From Xanthomarina arctica (lineage in GTDB: Bacteria; Bacteroidota; Bacteroidia; Flavobacteriales; Flavobacteriaceae), in contig NZ_BMFQ01000003.1 in NCBI RefSeq assembly GCF_014638915.1, forward strand, positions 248,001 to 312,000: a stretch of DNA of 64,000 bases, in the 5' to 3' direction. The position numbers and the translations under genes are program-made. The notes below the pieces were generated by a model that saw only the letters and a list, made by a program, of their open reading frames with translations, made no database searches and had not been told where the DNA came from. Of the stretch, positions 42,660 to 51,715 are shown piece after piece. The number at the start of each line of letters is the position of its first letter. Positions within the stretch are counted from its first letter, which is position 1.

Positions 42660-42764
42660 CAGCTTGAAAATAGTCAAACGGCACGGCATGTGATTCGTAA
42701 AAAACTGAAGGCTTTAGATATCCAGAAAGAGGCCTAACTAAAATAGCCTGCCTTTTCAAGTACT

Positions 42765-45125
42765 TTAATGAGGAATGTTAAAGCGCAAACCAACACTAAA
42801 AAAGAACTTCAATTTATTGATATCGTTTATATAAGCGACATCAAAATTAACGGGTCCTAGAATTGAGTTATAAGAAAAAGAGGTCCCTCCAGAAAATAAT
42901 AAGCTCGTTTCGGTTGTATTGATCCAATTCCCTTTTGGGGCATAGAAATCTTCTAAATATTCTCCAAAGTCATCGAAACCTACTGAAGCTAAATTAAGAT
43001 ATGGCGTTACATAAATATTTTTTAAAGGATTTATTTGTGCACCCACACTCGCCTTTATAAACTGCGTTACTATTAAATCGGTTGTGTTTAAACCTTGAAA
43101 TGCATACTCATTTTGAACGGGACTAGTCAAGCTACCTCCTAAGGTATATTTGGCGGGTTGCCCAAAATTTAAAAGCGATAAATCGTTAGAATCTACATCG
43201 TCCAAAAGCATGATTCCAGAACTAACACCTCCTATAAGCGTTGTTTTAGTAGTAATTGGCACACGTTTTTCAAACTGAAAGTTCAGTTTGGTAAAACCAC
43301 TGAGCGATCCTGTAATATTATTTTCAGGGTTATCATTATAAGTTGCTTCAATATTGCTACCTAAAGATCTAGAGAGCCTTACGTTTACATAACTTCCCGA
43401 GGTTGCAAAAAACACTTTATTCATGGAATTATGATTAAAATTTAAACCTACTTCAAAATTATTGAATTTGTATTTTCTTAAATCATATACATTTTCCGTA
43501 TAATCTGGATTTGATTTTGGTTTTAATCCCAAATATTCATAGTTTATATAGAAACCTACGTAATTATTCAAAGAATTTAAATTTTTATTTAATTGACCGG
43601 AAACCAGATTGTAAGTATTTTTTAAATCGTCTCCAATACTCCCATACAAATAATAATTTTGAATTGTTTTTTGTCCAAAAGATTCTGCTCGCCACCACCA
43701 ATTTTTTGTTTCCCCAACATTTTGTTGGTACTGCACTCTGTATTTAGGTGCTTCGGCAATATCTAAACCAACTAATAACCTAGAAGAATACCCAAGAATA
43801 TTTCTACCAGTATAATTAACCACCACGCCCACTCCCTCGGTAGTATCGTAGTGAAGAGCACCATTTAACTGATTACGTGCTTTTTCTAAACCATATAAGT
43901 TTAGAATATTGTGACCATCTTCTTCTTTCACACTATAGGTAATCTGATAAAATAATTCAGTTCCCATAGCACGTTCAATGGCATTTGTTAATTCTGTAAT
44001 ATTATAAGTGCTATTGGTCGAGATAGCCATTCTAGCTTGCACAAGACTCAGGTTTTCATTGCTTATCCCGTGATATTGAATTTCTGAAAATAAAATAGCA
44101 TTTTCCATTACTGGTAAGGCATGATCTCGTTGCTTAAATTTTTTCAAGGAATCAGCAAGAACAGCCAACTGATCAATATTGCTTTTTGTTGCAATTTCAC
44201 CTTCCTTCAAAATACCCAGAGCACTTGCAAAATCCTCAGTGGAATAGGTTAAATTCCCTACATGATCTATTAAAATAGTACAAAGAGCTCTATTTTCTGG
44301 ATTCTTAATATTACTGGTTAACATGGACGTTTGAAACAAAATAGAGGGAATATTATTCAATTTCTCTATAGGCTGTAAACCGCCACCAACATCGCTTCCA
44401 ATAATAATATCTGCTCCCATGGCCACAGCTACATCCACCGGAAAATTATCCATAACCCCACCGTCAACTAATAAGGTCTCATTGTATGGAACAGGCTGAA
44501 ACACACTAGGTATAGACATGCTCGCTCTTAAAGCGACTGCCAACGATCCTTGATCCAAAACCACAACCTCTCCTTTAACTAGATCTGTTGCTACCGCACG
44601 AAATGGAATAGATAAATCATCAAAATTGGAAACATTATAAACAGGATATACAGTGGTCGATAAAAACTCTCTTAAATTTTGGTCTTTTAATATGGAAGCT
44701 TTCATTTTAGGTTTTCCTTTAATGACGTCCACGTTCAATAAATACCTACCAAATTCACTCTTTTCTTCAACACCCACATCTCTAAAAGAAACACTTCCTC
44801 CTAAAAGTTCCGTCCATTTAGCGCTTTTGGTAATTTTAGCAATGCTATCGCCAGAATATCCCATGGCATAAAGGCCTCCAACAATACTTCCCATACTCGT
44901 ACCAATAATAAGGTCTGGAACAATACCCAAACTATCTAAAGCTTGAATTACAGGAATATGGGCGATACCTTTAGCGCCACCTCCACTTAAAACCAAAGCA
45001 ACCTTTGGTTTCTTTTCTTGTGAAAACAACTGTGTATTCATTCCAAAAAGGAATAAACAGAACAGGAGACATAACATCTGTTTTTGTTTAAAAACATGAC
45101 ATATTAATAACTTTTTAACTTGCAT
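42765..45125 (-). CDS. Patatin-like phospholipase with C-terminal outer-membrane beta-barrel
   Basis: 786 residues. After a signal region (start at residue 1, or at Met17, MLCLLFCLFLFGMNTQLFSQ) comes a patatin domain. It has the oxyanion motif GGGAKG (48-53), the nucleophile elbow GTSMG (Ser77) and the Asp of DGG (D221, LLVDGGVMDNFPVDVA). A POTRA-like linker and a Bam/Tam-type barrel follow from about residue 400 to the end (NDINKLKFFFSVGLRFNIPH, ending in an alternating strand). This is the type Vd (PlpD-like) layout, in which a lipase is carried to the cell surface by its own barrel. Substrate unknown; phospholipids are likely. Confidence 0.9.
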   Translation of the reverse strand: MQVKKLLICHVFKQKQMLCLLFCLFLFGMNTQLFSQEKKPKVALVLSGGGAKGIAHIPVIQALDSLGIVPDLIIGTSMGSIVGGLYAMGYSGDSIAKITKSAKWTELLGGSVSFRDVGVEEKSEFGRYLLNVDVIKGKPKMKASILKDQNLREFLSTTVYPVYNVSNFDDLSIPFRAVATDLVKGEVVVLDQGSLAVALRASMSIPSVFQPVPYNETLLVDGGVMDNFPVDVAVAMGADIIIGSDVGGGLQPIEKLNNIPSILFQTSMLTSNIKNPENRALCTILIDHVGNLTYSTEDFASALGILKEGEIATKSNIDQLAVLADSLKKFKQRDHALPVMENAILFSEIQYHGISNENLSLVQARMAISTNSTYNITELTNAIERAMGTELFYQITYSVKEEDGHNILNLYGLEKARNQLNGALHYDTTEGVGVVVNYTGRNILGYSSRLLVGLDIAEAPKYRVQYQQNVGETKNWWWRAESFGQKTIQNYYLYGSIGDDLKNTYNLVSGQLNKNLNSLNNYVGFYINYEYLGLKPKSNPDYTENVYDLRKYKFNNFEVGLNFNHNSMNKVFFATSGSYVNVRLSRSLGSNIEATYNDNPENNITGSLSGFTKLNFQFEKRVPITTKTTLIGGVSSGIMLLDDVDSNDLSLLNFGQPAKYTLGGSLTSPVQNEYAFQGLNTTDLIVTQFIKASVGAQINPLKNIYVTPYLNLASVGFDDFGEYLEDFYAPKGNWINTTETSLLFSGGTSFSYNSILGPVNFDVAYINDINKLKFFFSVGLRFNIPH

Positions 45126-45637
45126 CTTAGATTTAAAGTTTTGATGAATAAGGTATTACGGTTTTTTTGTCTAATTCCTTATAAAGTCTAAAGATAAAAT
45201 TAACTATGAAATAAAATACTAGGATTTTTTTTAATTTAAAATAATCTTTGGCGGGTAGTTTGTCTAACAAACATGAAAATTAAATAGGCTATTAAACCAT
45301 AAACAGCACTACGTTGAATGCAATTAACTAAGGTTTCGGTCTTTGATTGATTAAGACTAAAACTGCTTTGATTTAATTAAATTAGATAAATAGAATGTTA
45401 ATTTTCAGATAAATGCATAGCTGTTTAAGAGATTCCAAAAGTCCATTTTAGCATGTCGCTTTTTTTAGCTAATTTGGCTCTTCTTTAGTTTTCCGCATAT
45501 ATTCATTGATAATCAGATTGAAATTATTATTGATTTTTTTATTTTCGTGGTTAAAGAGAGATTAAATATGAAGAATCTATCACCCACTATTTGTGCGTCA
45601 ACATGAAGAAACAAATAAAACTTATTACATATAATAT
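45126..45637. other. Intergenic region, no gene seen
   Basis: 512 bp between divergent genes, strongly AT-rich. I found no ORF of useful length, no convincing hairpin with a U run and no repeat shared with other parts of the window. Confidence 0.6.
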
Positions 45638-46258
45638 ATGATGTCCAATTTACATTACCTTCCCTTGGCACTTACGGTTATGCTTGGTCCACAAATTTTG
45701 GTTCCAATGATATTGATTACAAGAAAAGATCCCGTAAAAAGTTCCTTAGTTTATATTTTAACCCTAAGCACATCTCTTTGTTTCTTCACCTTTCTTTATT
45801 ATTATCTCATATCCACCACACACATGCACACCATGTCTATGCATGGAAAGCCTATTTTTAAATATCTCTTGGTTGGTATTTTCATTTTTCTAATTATAAA
45901 AAATATTATAAATAGGAAAAAACTAACAAAACCACCCAAATGGATGGCGAATATTAACGATGCACCACTTAAAAAAATAGCATTAATTGCATTTCTACTT
46001 ATTGCTATTATGCCGGGAGACATTGCCGTAATCTTTACAGTTGCAGGCTTTTTAAACCTTAAAAACTCAACCTTAACAGAAATAATACCCTTTGTTAGTT
46101 TGGTGACTTTTATTGCCTCTACCCCTTTATTGGTTTATTTTAGTTTTGGCAAAAAAGGAAACCAACTTATGAGCAGTTTAAATAACTGGCTGAATACACA
46201 TGGATATCTCATAAACGTCATGACACTTATGGTATTTATTTATCTTATTCTTTCATAA
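45638..46258 (+). CDS. Membrane protein, GAP/LysE-like family
   Basis: 206 residues with six hydrophobic segments (for example LALTVMLGPQILVPMILIT, SLVYILTLSTSLCFFTFLYYYLI, ALIAFLLIAIMPGDIAVIFTVAGFL, EIIPFVSLVTFIASTPLLVYF). The central LIAIMPGDIAVIF is typical of the GAP (Sap) family, distant relatives of LysE exporters. A His/Met-rich loop (THMHTMSMHGK) follows the second helix and could bind metal. It ends at a strong bidirectional terminator. Confidence 0.7.
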   Translation: MMSNLHYLPLALTVMLGPQILVPMILITRKDPVKSSLVYILTLSTSLCFFTFLYYYLISTTHMHTMSMHGKPIFKYLLVGIFIFLIIKNIINRKKLTKPPKWMANINDAPLKKIALIAFLLIAIMPGDIAVIFTVAGFLNLKNSTLTEIIPFVSLVTFIASTPLLVYFSFGKKGNQLMSSLNNWLNTHGYLINVMTLMVFIYLILS

Positions 46259-46276
46259 AATAAGATATAAACAAAA

Positions 46277-46303
46277 AAAACTGCCTTAATTAGGCAGTTT
46301 TTT
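46277..46303. terminator. Bidirectional terminator
   Basis: AAACTGCC (46278-46285), loop TTAATTA, GGCAGTTT (46293-46300), with A and T runs outside. It lies between the convergent ends of the GAP-like gene and the cyclophilin-FKBP gene and would stop both. Confidence 0.85.
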
Positions 46304-46328
46304 TTATAACTTATTTAAAATGTCATTC

Positions 46329-47261
46329 TTATTTAACATCCATTAATTCCACATCAAAAATCAGAGTAGCATTTGGTGGAATCACTCCTCCAGCACCAGC
46401 ACTTCCATAACCTAAATCGCTAGGAATTACCAATCTCGCTTTATCTCCAACATTTAAAAGTTGGATTCCTTCATCCCAACCAGCAATAACTTGCCCAACT
46501 CCTATTGGAAATTCCAAGGGTTGTTTGCGTTTGTAAGAGGAATCGAATACGGTTCCGTCTGGTAATTGTCCTTTATAATGTACAGAAACGGTATGACCTT
46601 TTTCGGCTTTTTTTCCTGTTCCTTTTTGCAAAATCTGGTAACGTAGACCACTTTTAGTTTCTTCAAAACCAACAGCTAAAGCATCTAATTCAGCTCTTTT
46701 AGCATCTCTTTCTGCAGCAACTCTTTTTTCACGAGACCCTTCAAAAGTTCTAAAAGCTTCAATACCATTAAAAGCTTCCGCTTCAGAACCAACTCTTACA
46801 ATCTCTAAAGTTTCAATTTCATCGCCTTGAGCAATAGCATCGACTACATCCTGACCTGTAACAACGTTTCCAAAAACCGTATGCATGTTATCTAACCAAG
46901 GGGTTTCGATATGTGTAATAAAAAACTGAGAACCATTAGTACCAGGTCCAGCATTTGCCATAGACAAAACACCTGGGCCAGAATGCTTTAATTCTGGATG
47001 AAACTCGTCAGCAAATTTATAACCTGGATTTCCAGATCCTGATCCTTGTGGACAGCCACCTTGAACCATAAAATTTGGAATGACTCTATGAAATTTTAAA
47101 CCATCATAATAAGGTGTTCCTTGAGGTTTCACAGAATTTTCCATGTTCCCTTCTGCTAAAGCAACAAAATTCCCCACTGTTCCTGGTGTTTTTTTGTATT
47201 CTAAAGCTACAAGGATCTCTCCTTTATTCGTATTGAATTTTGCGTATAAACCGTCTTGCAT
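46329..47261 (-). CDS. Dual peptidyl-prolyl isomerase: cyclophilin fused to FKBP
   Basis: 310 residues. Residues 1-160 are a cyclophilin: YYDGLKFHRVIPNFMVQGGCPQG, GPGVLSMANAGPGTNGSQFFIT and LDNMHTVFGNVVTG carry the active-site Arg, Phe, Met, Gln and Trp/His positions. A charged helix (about 165-200) links to an FKBP domain, residues 205-310: VSVHYKGQLPDGTVFDSSYKR, PLEFPIGVGQVIAGWDEGIQLLNVGDKARLVIPSDLGYG and IPPNATLIFDVEL. Such cyclophilin-FKBP fusions are known as dual-family immunophilins and are typical of Flavobacteriaceae. No signal peptide, so cytoplasmic folding is the likely role. A TATCTTTG -7 box lies upstream. Confidence 0.93.
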   Translation of the reverse strand: MQDGLYAKFNTNKGEILVALEYKKTPGTVGNFVALAEGNMENSVKPQGTPYYDGLKFHRVIPNFMVQGGCPQGSGSGNPGYKFADEFHPELKHSGPGVLSMANAGPGTNGSQFFITHIETPWLDNMHTVFGNVVTGQDVVDAIAQGDEIETLEIVRVGSEAEAFNGIEAFRTFEGSREKRVAAERDAKRAELDALAVGFEETKSGLRYQILQKGTGKKAEKGHTVSVHYKGQLPDGTVFDSSYKRKQPLEFPIGVGQVIAGWDEGIQLLNVGDKARLVIPSDLGYGSAGAGGVIPPNATLIFDVELMDVK

Positions 47262-47283
47262 GTTCTATGTTTTAATTGAATGG

Positions 47284-47291
47284 CAAAGATA
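47284..47291 (-). promoter_or_regulatory. -7 box of the cyclophilin-FKBP gene
   Basis: The minus strand reads TATCTTTG, followed by CCAT, 23 bp before the start codon at 47261. It is the same box as at lplA. Confidence 0.55.
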
Positions 47292-47418
47292 AGGAATGAT
47301 TTGAGATTAACGAATAACGATTTTAGATTTTTGAAGTTCTACCTAATGATAGTAAAAATGTTAGTTGCCTGCCTGTCGTTAGACAGGTTGGTTGAAGAAT
47401 ATCATAATTTGTTTACCT

Positions 47419-47510
47419 CCTTACCTCATACCTACTACCTCACACCTACTACCTCACACCTACTACCGCACACCTACTACCTCATACCTACTACCTACCG
47501 TCTACCGACT
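47419..47510. repeat. Imperfect tandem repeat of about 14 bp
   Basis: Five or six imperfect copies of a unit like CTACTACCTCACAC, ending exactly at the stop of recQ. A small inverted repeat CCTGTC/GACAGG precedes it (about 47374-47390). It is non-coding; short frames that read through it only echo the repeat. Confidence 0.75.
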
Positions 47511-49710
47511 AATTAGCCACTTCGCTTATAAACTTAATGCGATACAAACGCAATTCTTCATCGTCATAATCGCCATCAAACTCATCAATAGCTTCATCAA
47601 TTTTATCGGTTTGGGCTTCCATAAAATAATCGTGGATTTCCTCTTGTTGCTCTTCGTCCAGAATATCATTTATCCAATAATTGATATTTAATTTGGTTCC
47701 AGAAAAAACAATGGCTTCCATTTCTTTAATAAAATCCTTCATGGCCATACCTTTTGCAGAAGCAATGTCATCTAAAGGTAATTTCCTGTCAATATTTTGA
47801 ATGATATACAATTTTAAAGACGAATTGGTACCAGTAGATTTCACAATCATATCGTCTGGACGAATAATCTCGTTTTCATCTACATAAGTGGCTATCAATT
47901 TGATGAAATCGGGACCATACTTTTTAGCCTTTCCATCTCCTACCCCATGAACATTACTTAATTCTTCAACCGTTAATGGATATTTTAGAGCCATATCTTC
48001 TAAAGAAGGATCCTGAAAAATCACAAAGGGTGGCACCCCTAACTTTTTAGCATTCTTTTTACGTAAATCCTTTAGCATGCTCATTAAAACTTCATCAGCT
48101 ACTGCTCCTCCTGCTTTAGAAGTGGACACAATACTATCGTCTCCAGAATAGTCAAACACATGATCCTCTGTCATCATAAAAGAGGTGGGATGCTGTATAA
48201 ACTCTTTCCCAGAGGCCGTTATTTTAATCACGCCATAGGTTTCAATATCTTTTTTCATATACCCTGTTACAAGTACTTGCCTTACTAAAGCCATCCAATA
48301 CCCTTTCTCTTTGTGACTTCCTTTTGCGAAAAACGGCAATTCGTCTGTTCTATGAGATTTTATCAAGGCATTGGCTTTACCTACAATCACGTTTACTAAA
48401 TCTTTAGCCTTATATTTTTCGTTGGTAGCTTCAACCGTTTCTAAAACCAGTTTGGCATCTGCCATGGCTTCGGTTTTCTTTTTAGGAAAACGAATATTAT
48501 CATCCATATCGCCACCTTCGCCAGTCTCCGTATCAAAGGCTTCCCCAAAGTAATGTAAGATGAATTTTCTTCTAGAAATAGACGTTTCGGCATAAGCAAC
48601 GACTTCTTGTAATAAAGCTTGACCAATTTCCTGTTCAGCTACCGGTTTACCAGACATAAACTTCTCTAACTTTTCTATGTCTTTATAAGCATAAAAAGCC
48701 AAGCAATGTCCTTCTCCGCCATCTCGTCCAGCGCGACCAGTTTCCTGATAATAGCTTTCAATACTTTTTGGAATGTCGTGATGTATTACAAAACGAACAT
48801 CCGGTTTATCTATTCCCATTCCAAAAGCAATAGTGGCTACAACCACATCTATATCTTCCATCAGGAACATGTCTTGATGTCTCGATCTGGTTTTCGCATC
48901 CAAACCAGCATGGTAAGGCACGGCTTTAATTCCGTTTACCTGAAGGGTTTGCGATAGTTCTTCTACGCGTTTTCTACTCAAACAATAAATAATTCCAGAT
49001 TTACCACTGTTTTGTTTGACAAAACGAATGATGTCTGCATCCACATGTTTGGTTTTCGGACGTACTTCGTAGTATAAATTAGGTCTATTAAAAGACGCTT
49101 TAAAAGTTGTTGCATGAGGAATGGCCAAATTCTTTAAAATATCTTCCTGAACTTTTGGGGTTGCCGTAGCAGTTAAACCTATTATTGGGATATTATCACC
49201 AATACGTTGAATGATATTTTTTAAGTTTCTGTATTCTGGACGAAAATCATGACCCCATTCACTTATACAATGGGCTTCATCTACGGCCATAAAAGAAATT
49301 TTTACAGTGCGTAAAAACTCCACATTTTCTTCTTTTGTAAGAGATTCTGGCGCGACATATAATAGTTTGGTAACACCATCTACAATGTCTTGCTTCACCC
49401 GCTTTATTTCCGTTTTGTTTAAAGACGAATTTAATACATGGGCAATGCCTTCTTCCTTCGAGATACCTCTTATGGCATCCACCTGATTTTTCATTAAAGC
49501 AATTAAAGGAGAAACTATAATGGCTGTACCTTCTTGCATAAGGGCAGGTAGTTGGTAACATAGGGATTTACCGCCACCAGTGGGCATAATAACAAAAGTA
49601 TCGTTTCCAGATAAAATGCTTTTTATAACTGGTTCTTGTAATCCTTTGAACACACTAAAGCCGAAAAAAGTTTTTAAAGCTTGTTGTATGTCGTTTTCAA
49701 TTATCGACAT
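47509..49710 (-). CDS. recQ: ATP-dependent DNA helicase RecQ
   Basis: 733 residues, a 3'-5' helicase for replication and recombination repair. Helicase motifs: Walker A MPTGGGKSLCYQLPAL (Lys48), DEAHCISEWGHDFR (144-157), GLTATATPKV, IIYCLSRKRVEELS, VATIAFGMGIDKPDVRFVIHHDIPKS, and Q-x-x-GRAGRDG. An HRDC domain occupies about 540-615 (FVIFQDPSLEDMALKYPLTVEELSNVHGVGDGKAKKYG), followed by a Bacteroidota-type C-terminal extension. The Cys cluster that binds zinc in E. coli RecQ is missing; the corresponding segment reads YFGEAFDTETGEGGDMDDN. The gene is divergent from kdsD. Confidence 0.95.
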   Translation of the reverse strand: MSIIENDIQQALKTFFGFSVFKGLQEPVIKSILSGNDTFVIMPTGGGKSLCYQLPALMQEGTAIIVSPLIALMKNQVDAIRGISKEEGIAHVLNSSLNKTEIKRVKQDIVDGVTKLLYVAPESLTKEENVEFLRTVKISFMAVDEAHCISEWGHDFRPEYRNLKNIIQRIGDNIPIIGLTATATPKVQEDILKNLAIPHATTFKASFNRPNLYYEVRPKTKHVDADIIRFVKQNSGKSGIIYCLSRKRVEELSQTLQVNGIKAVPYHAGLDAKTRSRHQDMFLMEDIDVVVATIAFGMGIDKPDVRFVIHHDIPKSIESYYQETGRAGRDGGEGHCLAFYAYKDIEKLEKFMSGKPVAEQEIGQALLQEVVAYAETSISRRKFILHYFGEAFDTETGEGGDMDDNIRFPKKKTEAMADAKLVLETVEATNEKYKAKDLVNVIVGKANALIKSHRTDELPFFAKGSHKEKGYWMALVRQVLVTGYMKKDIETYGVIKITASGKEFIQHPTSFMMTEDHVFDYSGDDSIVSTSKAGGAVADEVLMSMLKDLRKKNAKKLGVPPFVIFQDPSLEDMALKYPLTVEELSNVHGVGDGKAKKYGPDFIKLIATYVDENEIIRPDDMIVKSTGTNSSLKLYIIQNIDRKLPLDDIASAKGMAMKDFIKEMEAIVFSGTKLNINYWINDILDEEQQEEIHDYFMEAQTDKIDEAIDEFDGDYDDEELRLYRIKFISEVAN

Positions 49711-49811
49711 GAATCTTTCTAATTTTAATTTACACTTTTTATATCTTCACTAAAATTAAAATGCTATTAATTATAGTAGGGTAATAACAGAACTCACAAA
49801 ATATTTTTCGT

Positions 49812-49819
49812 TAGCTTTG
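49812..49819 (+). promoter_or_regulatory. -7 box of the kdsD operon
   Basis: TAGCTTTG, an exact TAnnTTTG match followed by CA, about 95 bp before the start of kdsD. Confidence 0.5.
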
Positions 49820-49913
49820 CAGCATATTTAAACGTACTAAATCTTTAATGCGTTTGAATAACTTTAAAGATATGAAATTCTTTAAAAGCATCAACCCAAA
49901 AAAATAATAAATT

Positions 49914-50879
49914 TTGAACAACCAGAATTCTATTATAAACACTGCAAAACAAACGATTGAGATGGAAAGCAAAGCCATTTTCAATCTTTCCAGTTATATA
50001 AACGAGGAATTTGCAGCAACTGTCGAGTTAATTTACAACTCCAAAGGCCGTGTTATCATCACTGGAATTGGCAAAAGCGCTATCATTGCCACTAAAATTG
50101 TGGCTACTTTAAATTCAACAGGTACGCCTGCTGTTTTTATGCATGCGGCAGATGCCATCCATGGCGATTTAGGTCTCATCCTTCAAGACGATGTCGTTAT
50201 TTGCATTTCAAAAAGCGGGAACACCCCAGAAATTAAAGTTTTGGTCCCTCTTATAAAGAATGCAAAAAACAAAATGATTGCCATTACCGGTAATAAAGAT
50301 TCTTTTCTTGGAAAACAAGCAGACTATGTATTGAATGCTTATGTAGAAAAGGAAGCTTGTCCACATAACTTAGCACCAACCACTAGCACCACAGCTCAAT
50401 TAGTTATGGGAGATGCTTTGGCTATTTGTTTGTTGGAATTAAGAGGCTTTTCAAGTAAAGATTTTGCCAAATACCATCCTGGTGGTGCTTTGGGTAAAAA
50501 ACTATACTTGCGTGTTAGCGATATGTCTGAAGTCAACCAAAAACCTAGTGTTAGTTTAGAAACTGGTATTAAAGATATTATCATAGAAATTACCGAAAAA
50601 ATGCTTGGAGTTACAGCTGTTGTTGAAGACGGTAAGATTTTAGGGATTATTACGGATGGGGATTTAAGACGTATGTTAAGTAAGACAGACGATTTTAGAA
50701 ACCTGACTGCCAAAGATATTATGAGTGGGAAACCAAAACGCATTGATTCTAATGCTATGGCTGTAGATGCTATGGAGCTTATGGAAAAATACGGGATTTC
50801 TCAATTATTAGTGGAGCATAAAGGGCGTTATGCTGGAGTAGTACATGTTCACGATTTAATTAAAGAAGGCATCTTATAA
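49914..50879 (+). CDS. kdsD: D-arabinose-5-phosphate isomerase (KdsD/KpsF)
   Basis: 321 residues. It interconverts ribulose-5-phosphate and arabinose-5-phosphate, the first step of Kdo synthesis for LPS. The SIS domain (about 35-180) carries GIGKSAIIATKIVATLNSTGTPAVFMHAADAIHGDLG and ISKSGNTPE; two CBS domains follow (about 205-260 and 270-320). The start codon is TTG: a stop lies directly upstream in frame, and the next ATG (residue 17) would cut into the conserved N-terminal helix. It overlaps tatC by one base (TAATG), so translation is coupled. The lptB gene downstream continues the LPS theme. Confidence 0.93.
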   Translation: MNNQNSIINTAKQTIEMESKAIFNLSSYINEEFAATVELIYNSKGRVIITGIGKSAIIATKIVATLNSTGTPAVFMHAADAIHGDLGLILQDDVVICISKSGNTPEIKVLVPLIKNAKNKMIAITGNKDSFLGKQADYVLNAYVEKEACPHNLAPTTSTTAQLVMGDALAICLLELRGFSSKDFAKYHPGGALGKKLYLRVSDMSEVNQKPSVSLETGIKDIIIEITEKMLGVTAVVEDGKILGIITDGDLRRMLSKTDDFRNLTAKDIMSGKPKRIDSNAMAVDAMELMEKYGISQLLVEHKGRYAGVVHVHDLIKEGIL

Positions 50880-51715
50880 TGGCAAAGAAGAATGTGAACG
50901 AAATGTCGTTCCTCGATCACCTAGAGGATTTACGCTGGCATCTAATACGCTCTACCTTTGCAATTTTAATTTGTGGAACTGTAGCGTTTATCTTTTCAGA
51001 TTTTATTTTCAACACCATCATCTTTGGACCAAAGAAAATGGATTTCCCTACTTATAAGTGGCTCTGTAGTATGTCTCAATATATAGGCATCGAAACCACC
51101 TTTTGTTTAGATGAGTTTCCGTTTAGAATTCAAAATAGAACCATGGCTGGGCAGTTTTCAGCACATATCTGGACCTCCATTTTTGCTGGTTTGGTAATAG
51201 CCTTTCCCTATATAATCTTTCAGTTCTGGCAATTTTTAAGTCCCGGATTACATGCTTCAGAACGTAAGCATTCTAGAGGATTTATATTTATCTCTTCCTT
51301 CTTATTCTTTTTAGGCGTTTTATTTGGATACTATATAGTAACCCCTTTATCCATTAACTTTTTAGGAACCTATAGTGTGAGTAGCGAAATATCGAATGAA
51401 ATAGATATTAGCTCTTATATTTCTTTAGTAAGGTCGTCTGCTTTGGCATCTGGTATTATTTTTGAATTGCCAATTATCATCTATTTCTTAACCAAGATAG
51501 GTTTGGTAACCCCTCAAATATTAAAAAAATACCGAAAATTTGCACTGGTCATTGTATTGATAGTTTCAGCTATTATAACCCCGCCAGACATTGCAAGTCA
51601 AATAATTGTAGCTATTCCAATCTTGATTCTTTATCAAGTAAGTATTTATATTTCGAGAATAGTGGTAAGAAATCAAGCGAGAAACGCAAAGAAAAACGAA
51701 AAAAAACATGTCTGA
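50879..51715 (+). CDS. tatC: Sec-independent protein translocase subunit TatC
   Basis: 278 residues with six transmembrane segments. The N-terminal signature MSFLDHLEDLRWHLIRS with the conserved Glu, the AFPYIIFQFWQFLSPGLHASERKHSRGF block and the C-terminal ITPPDIASQI are diagnostic. TatC is the receptor for twin-arginine signal peptides; tatA/B is not in this window. It begins inside the kdsD stop codon and its end overlaps the next gene by 8 bp, so it sits inside an operon. Confidence 0.96.
   Translation: MAKKNVNEMSFLDHLEDLRWHLIRSTFAILICGTVAFIFSDFIFNTIIFGPKKMDFPTYKWLCSMSQYIGIETTFCLDEFPFRIQNRTMAGQFSAHIWTSIFAGLVIAFPYIIFQFWQFLSPGLHASERKHSRGFIFISSFLFFLGVLFGYYIVTPLSINFLGTYSVSSEISNEIDISSYISLVRSSALASGIIFELPIIIYFLTKIGLVTPQILKKYRKFALVIVLIVSAIITPPDIASQIIVAIPILILYQVSIYISRIVVRNQARNAKKNEKKHV

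Larger units (their letters stand above)
41759..42764. repeat. Four tandem repeats of about 237 bp (small-RNA array)
   Basis: Hairpins at 41785, 42022, 42258 and 42496 mark four head-to-tail units with periods of 237, 236 and 238 bp. The units are highly similar through the hairpin, body, -7 box and palindrome. They vary most between the palindrome and the next hairpin (for example 41949-42010 versus 42185-42246). Each unit reads as an independent minus-strand gene. After copy 4 (42660-42764) the repeat decays and only a weak hairpin precedes the patatin gene end. Confidence 0.9.

Noticed and set aside
41759-42660. CRISPR array
   Set aside because: The repeats are about 237 bp with conserved promoters and terminators, not short repeats with unique spacers, and no cas genes are present.
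41759-42660. Attenuators or terminators of lplA only
   Set aside because: Each unit has its own -7 box and operator on the opposite strand, and one hairpin would be enough to end lplA.
45126-45637. Hidden small gene in the gap before the GAP-like gene
   Set aside because: Only very short frames (12 codons) with stops were found.
47280-47691. Two plus-strand open frames with repeated Tyr, Thr and Pro
   Set aside because: They read through the 14-bp tandem repeat and the antisense strand of recQ.
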